DNA of 40,966 nucleotides from an uncultured Clostridium sp. (GTDB lineage Bacteria > Bacillota > Clostridia > TANB77 > CAG-508), in the NCBI GenBank assembly GCA_946409935.1, contig CAMJYG010000020.1:1-40966 (forward strand). The letters are read 5' to 3'. Below, piece by piece: positions 17,002 through 26,542 of the stretch (its first letter is position 1; each line of letters starts with the position of its first letter). The notes beneath the pieces are model-generated. The model was not told the DNA's origin. It saw only the letters and a program-made list of their open reading frames with translations, and searched no databases. Made by a program: the position numbers and the translations under genes.

Positions 17002-18363
17002 TTATTTAAGTCTATTATATAGCATTTCCATATAATTATATACTTTTTCATGCCATAATTCATCGCTTGCATATCTTGTATTAACACCAGCTAGAGTGGG
17101 ACCATTATAATACCAAGCACTTGCAAATTCGTCATCATAAATCTTTGTGCCGGAAGGATTTAAATAATATTTAACAAGAGCTTTAGCAACAGTTTCTATT
17201 CCATTAGCATAATCCTCAAATTCGAAAGAAGATTCATAAGGTGTTGCATCATAAGAACCATATCCAAATAAATTATGTTTGTCATTTGCTATTGCAGAAG
17301 TTCCCCAACCACTTTCATGAATTGCTATAGAAGCTAGGAATATACCATTTATATTATATTTTTTCTCCATGTTATAAAATACTGAATAATTGTCCTCAAA
17401 AATATATTTAGTATCATTTGGTAATCCAGTAAATATTTTCTTATAGTCATTTAAAGTTAATCCACTTGCTCTATTTAAAGGCATATCGATATTTACTTTT
17501 AATAAAATTCTTTGAATTCTATTCTTTTCTACAATATTTGGTGTTGTATAAGAAGAAGTTAATTCAGATGTTTTTAAATATCCTTCGATACCATCATAAG
17601 AAACTTTACACCATTCCTCACTAGGTAATTCTAATAGCTTAACATCTAAACTTTTCTTTATTTCAGCTAAATCTGAGGAAACTGAATCGGTAGATTCTTT
17701 TAATAAATTATCATCTTTCAAATACATTATATCTCCTATATGTACCTTATGTTTAGCCAAAAATTCAGATGTTCCTAAGTCTATAATTTTTGGGACTGGG
17801 TCTGATAATTTTTCTTTTGATAAAATTATTTCTTCTATAAAATTTCCATTTTCAAATGTTTTTACAACAGTAACATTATCTTTGCCAAGAACGCCTTCTT
17901 GCATTAAAATTTCCTCACCTTTTGGAAGAGAAGGATTATTGTTGTAAGTTGTTTCGAACTCTACATCTCTGGTTTCTACAGCTTGTTCCTTAACTCTGTC
18001 AATATCAGAGTTTTCTGAAATTATACTTTGCATATTTAATCTATGTCTATTTATTTCATATTCAGAAACTGTATTATTTGAGGGTATATCAATTGCATAA
18101 CTTACTTTAGAAGAATTGTCTTTGGGAAAAAATAATACCATTCCAATAATTAAAGCAGAACAGCCAATTATAATATGTGGTAATTTTAATTCAGAATTCC
18201 TTGGTGAAGATTTTGTTGAATATTTTTTTACCTTTTTTGTATTCTTAACTTTTTTATTAATATTTTGATTATTATTTTCTGAGATTCTACTTTCTTGTAA
18301 TTCTTTAAAAATGTCTGTTAAATTACGATTATCATAATTAGAAGAATTATTATCATTTAACAT
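17002..18363 (-). CDS. Membrane-anchored N-acetylglucosaminidase with G5 and SH3-like domains
   Basis: 453 residues. A polar, Asn/Ser-rich cytoplasmic N-terminus is followed by one transmembrane segment at about 74-93 (LPHIIIGCSALIIGMVLFFP). Then comes a G5-type domain around 125-200 (ETRDVEFETTYNNNPSLPKG...GVLGKDNVTVV), an SH3-like segment at 210-270 (EEWCKVSYDGIEGYL) and a C-terminal glucosaminidase domain (GH73/LytG type) from about 310. Its motif is FLASIAIHESGWGTS, with the catalytic glutamate in HESGWG, followed by NLFGYGSYD and a Trp/Tyr-rich end. It probably hydrolyses peptidoglycan glycans at the cell surface during growth or separation. Intact. Confidence 0.88.
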   Translation of the reverse strand: MLNDNNSSNYDNRNLTDIFKELQESRISENNNQNINKKVKNTKKVKKYSTKSSPRNSELKLPHIIIGCSALIIGMVLFFPKDNSSKVSYAIDIPSNNTVSEYEINRHRLNMQSIISENSDIDRVKEQAVETRDVEFETTYNNNPSLPKGEEILMQEGVLGKDNVTVVKTFENGNFIEEIILSKEKLSDPVPKIIDLGTSEFLAKHKVHIGDIMYLKDDNLLKESTDSVSSDLAEIKKSLDVKLLELPSEEWCKVSYDGIEGYLKTSELTSSYTTPNIVEKNRIQRILLKVNIDMPLNRASGLTLNDYKKIFTGLPNDTKYIFEDNYSVFYNMEKKYNINGIFLASIAIHESGWGTSAIANDKHNLFGYGSYDATPYESSFEFEDYANGIETVAKALVKYYLNPSGTKIYDDEFASAWYYNGPTLAGVNTRYASDELWHEKVYNYMEMLYNRLK

Positions 18364-18460
18364 TAATTTTCTCTCTCTTTCTATATTTAAAATAACTCAA
18401 TAATATTATACAACAAGAAAATCAACTTGTCCAGAATTCTTTGCAATTAACATAAAATAC

Positions 18461-18488
18461 TTGAAATATTTGCAAAATAGTATATAAT
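18461..18488 (+). promoter_or_regulatory. Promoter of rnc
   Basis: TTGAAA at 18461-18466, a 16-bp spacer and TATAAT at 18483-18488. The transcript would begin just ahead of the GAAAGGAATG ribosome site. Confidence 0.75.
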
Positions 18489-18513
18489 ATTGAAGAAAGG
18501 AATGATTGTAAAA

Positions 18514-19179
18514 ATGGAAATAGAAAAAAGCATAGGCTATACTTTCAAAAACAAAAAACTATTAGAAAAAGCACTAACACATACATCATATGCTTATGAG
18601 AATAAAGTAGAAAGTAATGAAAAACTAGAGTTTTTGGGAGATAGCATATTAGAATTTATATCAAGTAAATATATCTATTCTAAATATCCAAATTTAAAAG
18701 AAGGAGAAATGACTAAAGTTAGAGCAACTGTAGTTTGTGAAGAGAGTTTACACAAAGTTGCAAAGTTGCATGGTTTTAGTGATTTCTTAAAATTAGGAAA
18801 ATCTGAACAGTTATCTGGAGGAAAAAATAGACCAGCAATACTTGCAGATAGTGTTGAAGCAGTAATTGCGGCAATATATCTTGATGGAGGATTAGAACCT
18901 GTAGACAAATTTATTGTAGAAAACTTATCAAATGAAATAGAAATGGCAACAAAACATGTAGGAATAAGGGATTATAAAACAGTTTTACAAGAAAAACTTC
19001 AAGAACATGGAGAAGTAAAAATAGAATACCAGATAATAAGTGAAAAAGGTCCAGACCATGATAAAATATTTGAAGCACAAGTAAGTTGTGATGGAAGGAT
19101 ATTAGCAAAAGGAACAGGAAAAAGCAAAAAAGAAGCACATATGAGTGCTGCAAAAAAGGCATTGGAAATAATTAATTAG
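18514..19179 (+). CDS. rnc: Ribonuclease III
   Basis: 221 residues from ATG 18514; the GAAAGGA site at 18494-18500 precedes it at the spacing used throughout this window. Earlier in-frame TTG and ATG codons overlap that site. The signature of the catalytic domain is present, EKLEFLGDSILEF, with metal-binding E and D, and the second acidic site lies in DSVEAVIAAIYLDGG. The C-terminal double-stranded RNA-binding domain runs from about 150 (DYKTVLQEKLQE...GTGKSKKEAHMSAAKKALE). It processes rRNA precursors and structured mRNAs. If the peptide loci at 35.8 and 40.0 kb are type I toxin-antitoxins, RNase III would be a candidate to cut their duplexes. Confidence 0.96.
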   Translation: MEIEKSIGYTFKNKKLLEKALTHTSYAYENKVESNEKLEFLGDSILEFISSKYIYSKYPNLKEGEMTKVRATVVCEESLHKVAKLHGFSDFLKLGKSEQLSGGKNRPAILADSVEAVIAAIYLDGGLEPVDKFIVENLSNEIEMATKHVGIRDYKTVLQEKLQEHGEVKIEYQIISEKGPDHDKIFEAQVSCDGRILAKGTGKSKKEAHMSAAKKALEIIN

Positions 19180-19206
19180 AAAAGAGGGTAGAAGTTTGAA
19201 AAATAA

Positions 19207-19300
19207 TTACAATTTTGGCTATGTCAAATTTTATTAAAAACTTAGGTATACATACAACAAGTATGCGCCCTTGCCTTTTTAATAAAATTTTCCTTGCAAA
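19207..19300. repeat. Intergenic palindromic repeat
   Basis: Perfect 15-bp inverted arms (19226-19240 and 19276-19290) separated by 35 bases. The leading part (ACAATTTTGGCTATGTCA) is shared with 26403-26530. Located between rnc and the radical SAM gene. Confidence 0.7.
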
Positions 19301-19354
19301 AATTTAATTCTTTTCCAAACTGATTTGTGAGTTAAGAAAGGAATGTGATTATCT

Positions 19355-20411
19355 GTGAAAAAGCAATATATAATACCTATATTTGTACCACATTTGGGAT
19401 GTCCAAATGATTGTATTTTTTGCAATCAAAAATCAATAAGTGGTCAAAAGAAGAATATGACTAAAGAAGAAGCAAAAAAAATAATAGATAATTACCTAGA
19501 TAGCTTAAAAAATGAAGAGGCGCGGAGTAGAAATAGCCTTTTTTGGAGGAAGTTTTACGGCAATAGAACCTAAGGTTCAGGAAGAATTATTACAAACAGC
19601 GTATGAATACATAAAAAATGGAAAAGTAGATAGCATAAGAATATCTACAAGACCAGATGCAATAAATAAAGAAATATTAAAAAGATTAAAAAAATACAAA
19701 GTAAAAACAATAGAGCTTGGAGTTCAATCTGCCAATGATTATATATTAAAAAGAGCAAATAGAGGACACACATTTGAAGATGTAAAAAAAGCATCAAAAT
19801 TAATAAGATGGTATGGGTTTAAATTAGGGCACCAAATGATGGTAGGTTTGCCAGAAAGCACAAGAATTGATGAAATAAACACAGCAAAAGCATTAATAAA
19901 ATTAAAACCTAAAATGGTTAGGATATATCCAGTTTTGGTAATAAAAAATACCAAATTAGAGGAAGAATATAAAGAAGAAATATACAGACCATTATCTGTT
20001 GTACAAGCAGTAGAAATCTGTAAAGAACTAGTTAGAATGTTTGCAGACAATGATATTGATGTTATTAGAGTAGGACTTCAAAATACAGATGAAATAGCAG
20101 AGCCAGGCAGTAACAAAAGCGAGGTAGTAGCAGGACCATATCATCCAGCATTTAGGCAATTAGTAGAATCTGCAATGTGGTATGATGCCATTGTTGCAAA
20201 AATTAAAAAGTTAAATGTGAAAGTAAAAGAAGTACAAGTAACAGTAAACCCAATAGATATAAATAATGTAATAGGACATAAAAAAGAAAATGCTTTAAAA
20301 TTGAAAGATGTATATGATGTAGAATTAATTGTAAAACAAGATGAAAATATAAAACAGGGAAAATCAAAAATTGATGTTATAAAAACATATGAGGATTTTT
20401 TAGAAGTATAA
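19355..20411 (+). CDS. Radical SAM protein (Elp3-like), +1 frameshift at CGG
   Basis: Starts at GTG 19355 with the GAAAGGAATG site upstream. The 4Fe-4S motif CPNDCIFC (CxxxCxxC) is at residues 16-23. The first frame meets an in-frame CGG at 19523-19525 after ...SLKNEEA and soon stops. Skipping C19523 reads GGA as Gly and continues VEIAFFGGSFTAIEP, the strongly conserved SAM-binding strand of the family, through VKTIELGVQS and GHQMMVGLP to a stop at 20411, giving 351 residues in total. In clostridia a gene of this family commonly follows rnc. The molecular substrate is unknown; related enzymes modify RNA. Both halves are fully conserved, which argues against decay. Confidence 0.88.
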
Positions 20412-20419
20412 TACATAAG

Positions 20420-20455
20420 ATCACTTTTATTGTAGATAATAACAATAAAGGTGAT
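20420..20455 (+). promoter_or_regulatory. Hairpin that encloses the yitT ribosome-binding site
   Basis: A 14-bp stem (20420-20433 with 20442-20455, one G-U pair) starting 9 bases after the radical SAM stop. Its right arm contains AAGGTGAT, the SD for the ATG at 20459, and is followed by TTTT. In a read-through transcript the SD would be paired, so the element may act as a weak terminator and also limit translation of yitT. Confidence 0.6.
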
Positions 20456-20458
20456 TTT

Positions 20459-21320
20459 ATGCATATTGAAGAAAAATATAATTTTAAAAAATTTATAATA
20501 GAAATATTAGGAACAATTACAGGTGCTTTCATAATGGCATTTGGAATATCTGAGTTTCTACTTCCAAACCAATTATCATCTGGAGGGATAAGCGGAATTG
20601 CAACTATAACATATTATTTATTAAACATACCAATGGGAACGATGATTTTAATAATTAACCTTCCATTATTTATATTTGCATTTTATAAAATTGGAAAAGT
20701 ATTTTTTGTAAAATCTATAATTGGGACTATATCTCTATCTTATTTTATAGATTTGCTAGACACATTAGAGCCATTAACAAATGACAAATTTTTGGCATGC
20801 ATATATGGAGGAATAATAATAGGGCTACGGAACAGCGATTATACTAAAATCTAATTCGTCAACTGGGGGAACAGACTTAATTAGTCACATAGCTAAAGAA
20901 TATAAACCAACATTAAGAATGGGAAGTAGCATTATAATAATGGATATTGTAATAGTCACACTAAATGTATTTTTTCTTAAAAAAATAGAAATAGGTCTAT
21001 ATTCTGCAATAGCCATTTATTTAATGGGAAAAATGATTGACATTTTATTTGAAGGAATATATTTTACAAAATTAGTTTTAATAATATCAAATAAAAATGA
21101 AATAATAGCAAAAGAAATAGGTGAAAAAATCAAAAGAGGAACAACTGGTCTTTATGGAAAAGGAATGTATACAAATGAAGAAAAATTAGTATTAATATGT
21201 GCAGCATCAAGAGGAGACATTTCTAAAATAAAAATGGTAGCAAGAAAAATAGATTCAAATAGTTTTATTATTGTAACGAATTCAAGAGAAGTATTTGGGT
21301 TGGGATTTAAAAATTTTTAA
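20459..21320 (+). CDS. yitT: YitT-family membrane protein, +1 frameshift at CGG
   Basis: Integral membrane protein with a C-terminal DUF2179 domain. The first frame carries the start ATG and transmembrane segments (ILGTITGAFIMAFGISEFLL, MILIINLPLFIFAFY, FLACIYGGIIIGL). It then meets an in-frame CGG at 20828-20830 and stops 8 codons later. Skipping C20828 reads GGA as Gly and continues TAIILKSNSSTGGTDLI, the conserved loop of the family, another membrane segment and the cytoplasmic DUF2179 domain (TTGLYGKGMYTNEEKLVLIC). The restored length is 286 residues, normal for YitT. Function in the family is poorly defined. The glycine supplied by GGA is the family residue in GLGTA. Confidence 0.87.
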
Positions 21321-21370
21321 ACTAATCACTCGCGCAGACTTTTAATTATTAATGGCCGACTAGTAACAAA
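21319..21370. repeat. Intergenic repeat, sibling of 27826-27891
   Basis: Shares AATCACT near its left end and ATGGCCGACTAGTAAC at its right end with the repeat after the GltD-like gene. The left arm is diverged, so the inverted-repeat character is partly lost. Confidence 0.55.
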
Positions 21371-21473
21371 TAGTAACTTAAATTTAAAAATGCTTTTGGA
21401 GATACCTTCTAAAAACATTGAAAAAGTGATATAATTTTTTAAGAAAAAATAAATAAACCAATTAGGAGCAATT

Positions 21474-22340
21474 ATGAAAGAACAAAAATATATATTAAAA
21501 AATATAGATTTATTTGAATTAAAAGACATATTTGAGTGTGGGCAATGCTTTAGATGGAACAGGCAAGAGGATGGAAGTTATACAGGAGTATTTGGAAGAA
21601 ATGTATTAAATGTAAAAAAAGAAGAAAACCAAATTATATTTCAAGGTATTTGTGAAGAAAATATAGAAAAGACAGTTCGAAATTATTTTGACTTAAATAG
21701 AAACTATGAAGAAATAAAACAAAAATTATCTATGATAGATGAAAATATGCAAATGAGTATACAATATGGAAAAGGAATTAGAATATTAAATCAGGATTTA
21801 TGGGAAACAATAATATCATTTATAATATCTGCAAATAATAATATCCCAAGAATTAAAGGTATAATAGAAAGAATTTCTGAAAAATATGGAAAAGAAATAA
21901 TATGGAAAAATAAGAAATATTATACATTTCCAACAGCAGAAGAATTAAAAAATGTTTCTGTAGAAGATTACAGAAAATTAGGCCTAGGATTTAGGGATAT
22001 TAGACTATATAAAACAACACAAATGATACTAAACAAAGAAGTAGATTTAGAAAAAATGCATAAAAATCCTAATACTTATGAAGTACGAGATCAACTCTTA
22101 AAATTATCTGGTGTAGGACCTAAAGTAGCAGATTGTATATTATTATTTTCAAACTTAAAAAGATTAGAGGTATTTCCAATAGATGTATGGGTAAGACGAG
22201 TAATGAACGATTTATACATAAAAAATGAAGATGAAACTAAAGTTAGTAAAAGACAAATTGAGAATATTGCACAAGAAAAGTTTGGAAAATTAGCAGGATT
22301 GGCACAGCAATATTTGTTTTATTGGAGAAGAGAAGCTTAA
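21474..22340 (+). CDS. ogg: 8-oxoguanine DNA glycosylase/AP lyase (OGG1 type)
   Basis: 288 residues. The N-terminal OGG domain is recognised from FECGQCFRWNRQEDGSYTGV. The helix-hairpin-helix (LSGVGPKVADCILLF) holds the catalytic lysine in GPKVADC, and the GPD aspartate lies in VFPIDVWVRRV. It removes oxidised guanine from DNA and nicks the abasic site. SD AGGAGC precedes the ATG. It stands alone between two palindromic intergenic repeats and upstream of addB and a uracil-DNA glycosylase, forming a loose DNA-repair cluster. Intact. Confidence 0.93.
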   Translation: MKEQKYILKNIDLFELKDIFECGQCFRWNRQEDGSYTGVFGRNVLNVKKEENQIIFQGICEENIEKTVRNYFDLNRNYEEIKQKLSMIDENMQMSIQYGKGIRILNQDLWETIISFIISANNNIPRIKGIIERISEKYGKEIIWKNKKYYTFPTAEELKNVSVEDYRKLGLGFRDIRLYKTTQMILNKEVDLEKMHKNPNTYEVRDQLLKLSGVGPKVADCILLFSNLKRLEVFPIDVWVRRVMNDLYIKNEDETKVSKRQIENIAQEKFGKLAGLAQQYLFYWRREA

Positions 22341-22349
22341 CTTAAGGTT

Positions 22350-22433
22350 AAAAAATAATTGGCAAATTTCGTCGTTTAACTGCACTGCGAAAGCTATCAG
22401 CTATTTAGCCTAGAAATTTATCCAATTCTTTTT
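22350..22433. repeat. Intergenic palindrome between ogg and addB
   Basis: Imperfect 21-base inverted arms, 22350-22370 and 22413-22433, with about 42 bases between. It belongs in style to the other intergenic palindromes of this chromosome segment and lies just before the GAAAGGAATG site of addB. Confidence 0.6.
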
Positions 22434-22486
22434 CAAACTCTATATGTGTGCCTTTTAAGCGAAGTGAGAAAGGAATGTAATTTTAA

Positions 22487-25400
22487 ATGGGAATAAGAAT
22501 TATATATGGAAAACCCGGAAGCGGGAAAAGTGAATATTGTTTTTCAGAAATAGCAAAATTAATAAAAACAAATAAAAAAATATATATGATTACACCTGAG
22601 CAATTCTCATTTACAGCAGAAAAAAAGTTAATGGAAGCGGTAGAAACAGATGCTGTAATTAATGCAGAAGTTATTACACTAAGCAGAATGGCATATAGAG
22701 TTTTAAATGAAGTTGGTGGAGCAAGTAAAACACATCTTTCCAAATGTGGAAAATCTATGTTAATGTATTCAATACTAAATAAATATCAAAAAGATTTAAA
22801 ATTTTTAGGAAAATCTGATGATAATATAGACATAAGCATAGCAGCAATTACGGAATTTAAAAAGCATGGAATTACGTTGGAAATATTAAAAGAAGAAGTA
22901 GAAGATGTAAAAGATAATTATCTAAAAACAAAATTAAAAGACATGTTGTTAATTTATGAAAAGTTTGAAGAATATATAGCTGGAAATTACATAGAAGATA
23001 CTGATTTATTAACTATACTTGCAAGTAGTATAGAGTATACAAATATTATAGATGATAGTATTATTTATTTGGACGAGTTTGCAGGGTTTACAAAACAAGA
23101 ATATGAGGTGTTAAAAAAATTTATTAAAAGAGCTAAACAAGTAAATATTACAATATGTACTGATAATATAGAATTTAATACAAATCCAGATATTGATATT
23201 TTTTATTCAAATAAAAAAACACTAAACAAAATTATTAATCTAGCAAAGGATAATAATTTCGAGTTACAGGGTTTTGTTAATTTAGAAAAATTACATAGAT
23301 TTAAAACAGAAGAAGTACAACACTTAAGTGAAAATATAAGTAATATAAAATCCACAAAATATGATAAAAATGTGGAAAACATACATTTATTTTTAGCTAA
23401 AAATGCTTATTCGGAAATAGAAAATGTAGCAAAAGAGATTGTAAAACTTATAAGAACAAAAAATTTAAGATATAAAGATGTTGCAATAATAACAAAAAAT
23501 ATAGGTGATTATTCATCCTTAGTAAGAAGTATTTTTACAAAATACGAGATACCGGTTTTTATTGACGAGAAAAGAGATTTAAATCAAAATGCAATTGTGC
23601 AGTATATATTATCAATTTTAGAAATATTGGTGAAAAATTTTTCTTCAGAATCAATTTTCAATTATTTAAAAATTGGTTTTAGTGATATTGATGAAGACGA
23701 AATTTTTACTTTAGAAAATTATTGTACCAAATGGGGGATAAAGCAAAATAAATGGAAAAAAGATTTTAAATATGAAATTGATAACGAAAGTAAAAAACAA
23801 GAAATAGAAAGGCTAAATGAATTAAGAAAACAAATAATAAATCCACTAATAGATTTAAAAAATGAGATAGATAAACAAAAAACAGGTCAAAATATAACTA
23901 AATGTTTATATGAGTTTATACAAAAACAAAATATAGAAACTAAAATTTGTGTAAAAATTAATAAACTTGAAGAAGAAGGATATATTGATTTAGCAAATGA
24001 ATATACATCAAGTTATAAAACAATATTAGAAGTTTTAGACGAAATCGTATTAGTATTTAATAATGAACAAATTACAATTGATAAATACAGCAAGATTTTA
24101 AAAGTGGGATTAAAAAATAGCGGCTTAGGAAAAATTCCGGGAACTCAAGACCAAGTAACATTGGGAGATGTAGAAAGGTCTAGAAGCCATAAAGTTGATG
24201 CTGTTTTTATAATTGGTTTAAATGATGGAATATTTCCAAGTGTTAATAATAAAGAAGGTTATTTTAATGATACAGATAGAGAAATATTAAAATTAGATGG
24301 GTTAGAACTAGCCAATGGAACCGTAGAAAATTTGTATGAAGATAATTTTAATATTTACAAAGCATTTACTACAGCTGAGAAATATTTATATTTATCTTAT
24401 TTATCAACAGATAGAGAAGGAAAATCTTTAAGGCCGTCAATGTTGATACATAAAATAAAGAAGCTATATCCAAAACTAAAGGAGCAAAGTGATATAATAA
24501 ATAAAAAATATGAATTGATAAATAATGAAATTACATATGAAGAATTATTGGAAAATATTGCGAAATTAAAGAAAAATGAAAAAATAGAAAATATTTGGTA
24601 TGAAATATATAATTATTATAAAGATAAAGATGATTGGGAAGAGAAGCTAAAAAACGATTTGAAAGGATTACAATACACAAATGTACCATCTGATATAAAA
24701 AAAGAGAACATAGAAAAGCTATATGGAAACGTTTTAAATACAAGCATATCAAAATTGGAAAAATACAGAGGTTGCCCATTTTCATATTATTTACAATATG
24801 GACTAAAAATAAAAGAAAAAGACGAATTGAAAATTCACACATTCGATACGGGTTCATTTATGCATGAAACGATAGATGAATTTTTTGAAAAAGTAAAAGA
24901 AGAAAATATCAAGTTACCAGATTTAGAAGAAGAAGATATATTTAGAATTGTTTCAGAAATAATAGATAATAATCTAAAACTAAGTAAGAATTTAATATTT
25001 ACTGCTACTGCAAAATATAAAGTTTTAGTAAAAAGGTTAAAAAGAATAGTAAGTAAAGCTTTAAAATATATTATTCAAACTCTAATTTATAGTGATTTTA
25101 ACATTGAAGGAACAGAAATAGAATTTAGCAAAAAAGGAAAATATAAACCAATAATTTTGGAGCTAGAAGATGGTAAAAGAGTAGAAATAACAGGAAAAAT
25201 AGATAGGCTAGATACAGCAAAAAGCGAAGATGGAAAATATTTAAGAATTATAGACTATAAATCATCTGCTAAAAACATAGATCTAAATGAAGTATATGCA
25301 GGTTTACAAATTCAACTGCTAACTTATACAGATGCTATATGTAAAGAAGAAGACATAATGCCTGCCGGTATATTTTATTTTTCACTATTAGAACAGATAA

Positions 25401-25870
25401 TAAGTGCAGATAAAAGGATGTCAGATGACGAAATTGAAGAAATGATAAAAAAGAACTTTAGAATGAAAGGCTTAATTTTAGCGGATGTCAAAGTAATAAA
25501 GATGAATGATAATACCTTATCATCTGGAAGTTCTAAAATGGTGCCGGCTGCAATTACAGCATCTGGAACAGTAAATGAAAAATGGACAAATGGTGTAAAT
25601 AAAGAAGAATTCAAAGTGCTTCAAGATTATATTTCTATTACTATAAAACAAATTGCTAAAGAAATATTAAGTGGGAAAATTGATTTAAGACCATATAATA
25701 AAAAAGGTAAAACACCTTGTGAATATTGCGAATATAAAACTATATGCGGATTTAATCCGAGACAAAATAATAATAACTATAATTATATAGACAAAAAATC
25801 AAAAGATGATATAATATTAAAAATGAAAAAAGAGGTCAATATTAAATGTACGAAAAGTGGGAAGAATTAG
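22487..25870 (+). CDS. addB: ATP-dependent helicase/nuclease AddB subunit
   Basis: 1127 residues, the expected size. The Walker A-like motif GKPGSGKS is at residues 7-14. The C-terminal RecB-type nuclease domain has GKIDRLD and IIDYKSS with the catalytic D and K. The four cysteines of the iron-sulphur staple are visible: one in RGCPFSYY near residue 767 and three in PCEYCEYKTICGF near 1080-1092. With AddA it resects double-strand breaks and loads RecA. AddA usually follows addB directly, but here the next gene is a uracil-DNA glycosylase overlapping by 25 bases, so addA must be elsewhere or absent. No in-frame CGG in 1127 codons. Confidence 0.94.
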   Translation: MGIRIIYGKPGSGKSEYCFSEIAKLIKTNKKIYMITPEQFSFTAEKKLMEAVETDAVINAEVITLSRMAYRVLNEVGGASKTHLSKCGKSMLMYSILNKYQKDLKFLGKSDDNIDISIAAITEFKKHGITLEILKEEVEDVKDNYLKTKLKDMLLIYEKFEEYIAGNYIEDTDLLTILASSIEYTNIIDDSIIYLDEFAGFTKQEYEVLKKFIKRAKQVNITICTDNIEFNTNPDIDIFYSNKKTLNKIINLAKDNNFELQGFVNLEKLHRFKTEEVQHLSENISNIKSTKYDKNVENIHLFLAKNAYSEIENVAKEIVKLIRTKNLRYKDVAIITKNIGDYSSLVRSIFTKYEIPVFIDEKRDLNQNAIVQYILSILEILVKNFSSESIFNYLKIGFSDIDEDEIFTLENYCTKWGIKQNKWKKDFKYEIDNESKKQEIERLNELRKQIINPLIDLKNEIDKQKTGQNITKCLYEFIQKQNIETKICVKINKLEEEGYIDLANEYTSSYKTILEVLDEIVLVFNNEQITIDKYSKILKVGLKNSGLGKIPGTQDQVTLGDVERSRSHKVDAVFIIGLNDGIFPSVNNKEGYFNDTDREILKLDGLELANGTVENLYEDNFNIYKAFTTAEKYLYLSYLSTDREGKSLRPSMLIHKIKKLYPKLKEQSDIINKKYELINNEITYEELLENIAKLKKNEKIENIWYEIYNYYKDKDDWEEKLKNDLKGLQYTNVPSDIKKENIEKLYGNVLNTSISKLEKYRGCPFSYYLQYGLKIKEKDELKIHTFDTGSFMHETIDEFFEKVKEENIKLPDLEEEDIFRIVSEIIDNNLKLSKNLIFTATAKYKVLVKRLKRIVSKALKYIIQTLIYSDFNIEGTEIEFSKKGKYKPIILELEDGKRVEITGKIDRLDTAKSEDGKYLRIIDYKSSAKNIDLNEVYAGLQIQLLTYTDAICKEEDIMPAGIFYFSLLEQIISADKRMSDDEIEEMIKKNFRMKGLILADVKVIKMNDNTLSSGSSKMVPAAITASGTVNEKWTNGVNKEEFKVLQDYISITIKQIAKEILSGKIDLRPYNKKGKTPCEYCEYKTICGFNPRQNNNNYNYIDKKSKDDIILKMKKEVNIKCTKSGKN

Positions 25871-26399
25871 AAGCATCTATTATAAATTGTAATAAATGTA
25901 AATTATACAAAGGAAGACAAAACATAGTATTCGGAACAGGTAATAAAAATGCAAAAATAATGTTTATTGGTGAAGGTCCAGGAGCAGATGAAGATAGGCT
26001 TCGGAGAGCCGTTTGTAGGAAGAGCAGGAAAATTAATGGATATGGCATTTCAAGCAGTAGGAATAAAAAGGGAAGAAGTATATATAGCGAATATTGTTAA
26101 ATGTAGACCACCTGCTAATAGAAATCCTGAAGATGACGAAGCTGCAGCATGTTTAAATTATTTAAGAAATCAAGTTATATTAGTAAAACCAGAAATAATA
26201 GTTTTACTTCGGAAGTGTTGCTTTAAAAAATATTTTAGGAAAAGAATATGGAATAAAATCAGCTAGAGGAAATTGGGTAGAAAAAAAGGGAATAAAATAC
26301 ATGCCTACTTGGCATCCTGCAGCACTTTTAAGAGATGAAACTAAAAAAGTTGATTTTATTAATGATTTGAAATTGGTTATAGACGAAGAGAAAAAATAA
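25846..26399 (+). CDS. udg: Family 4 uracil-DNA glycosylase with two +1 frameshifts at CGG
   Basis: ATG 25846 lies within the addB 3' end. The first frame covers the iron-sulphur cysteines (CNKCKLYKGR) and motif 1 (GEGPGADEDR) and reaches an in-frame CGG at 26002-26004. Skipping C26002 restores GEPFVGRAGKLMD, the conserved GxPFVGRAG motif. This second frame runs on through VKCRPPANRNP to another in-frame CGG at 26210-26212. Skipping C26210 restores GSVALKNILG and the last motif TWHPAALLRD. The total is 183 residues, a normal length with all family motifs and cysteines present. It removes uracil from DNA. Two extra bases in one short gene, both before an invariant GGA glycine, are hard to reconcile with random decay. 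Confidence 0.9.
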
Positions 26400-26402
26400 T
26401 AA

Positions 26403-26530
26403 CAATTTTTGCTGTGTCATATTTTTCTTTCAAAAATGATTAGTACCTTAGGAAAACATATGGAGCTTCTAAAGTAGCTACACAATGCGAAGGGAAAATA
26501 AAAAACAAATTTTATTTTCAAAGAAAAGGA
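26403..26530. repeat. Intergenic palindromic repeat
   Basis: Begins with a relative of the 19207 repeat (ACAATTTTTGCTGTGTCA). It continues with GGAGCTTC..AGTAGCTAC, which reappears inverted inside the element at 30005-30106, and ends in an imperfect inverted copy of its own start (TTTTCTTT against AAAGAAAA). Confidence 0.6.
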
Positions 26531-26542
26531 AGGAATTTAAAA

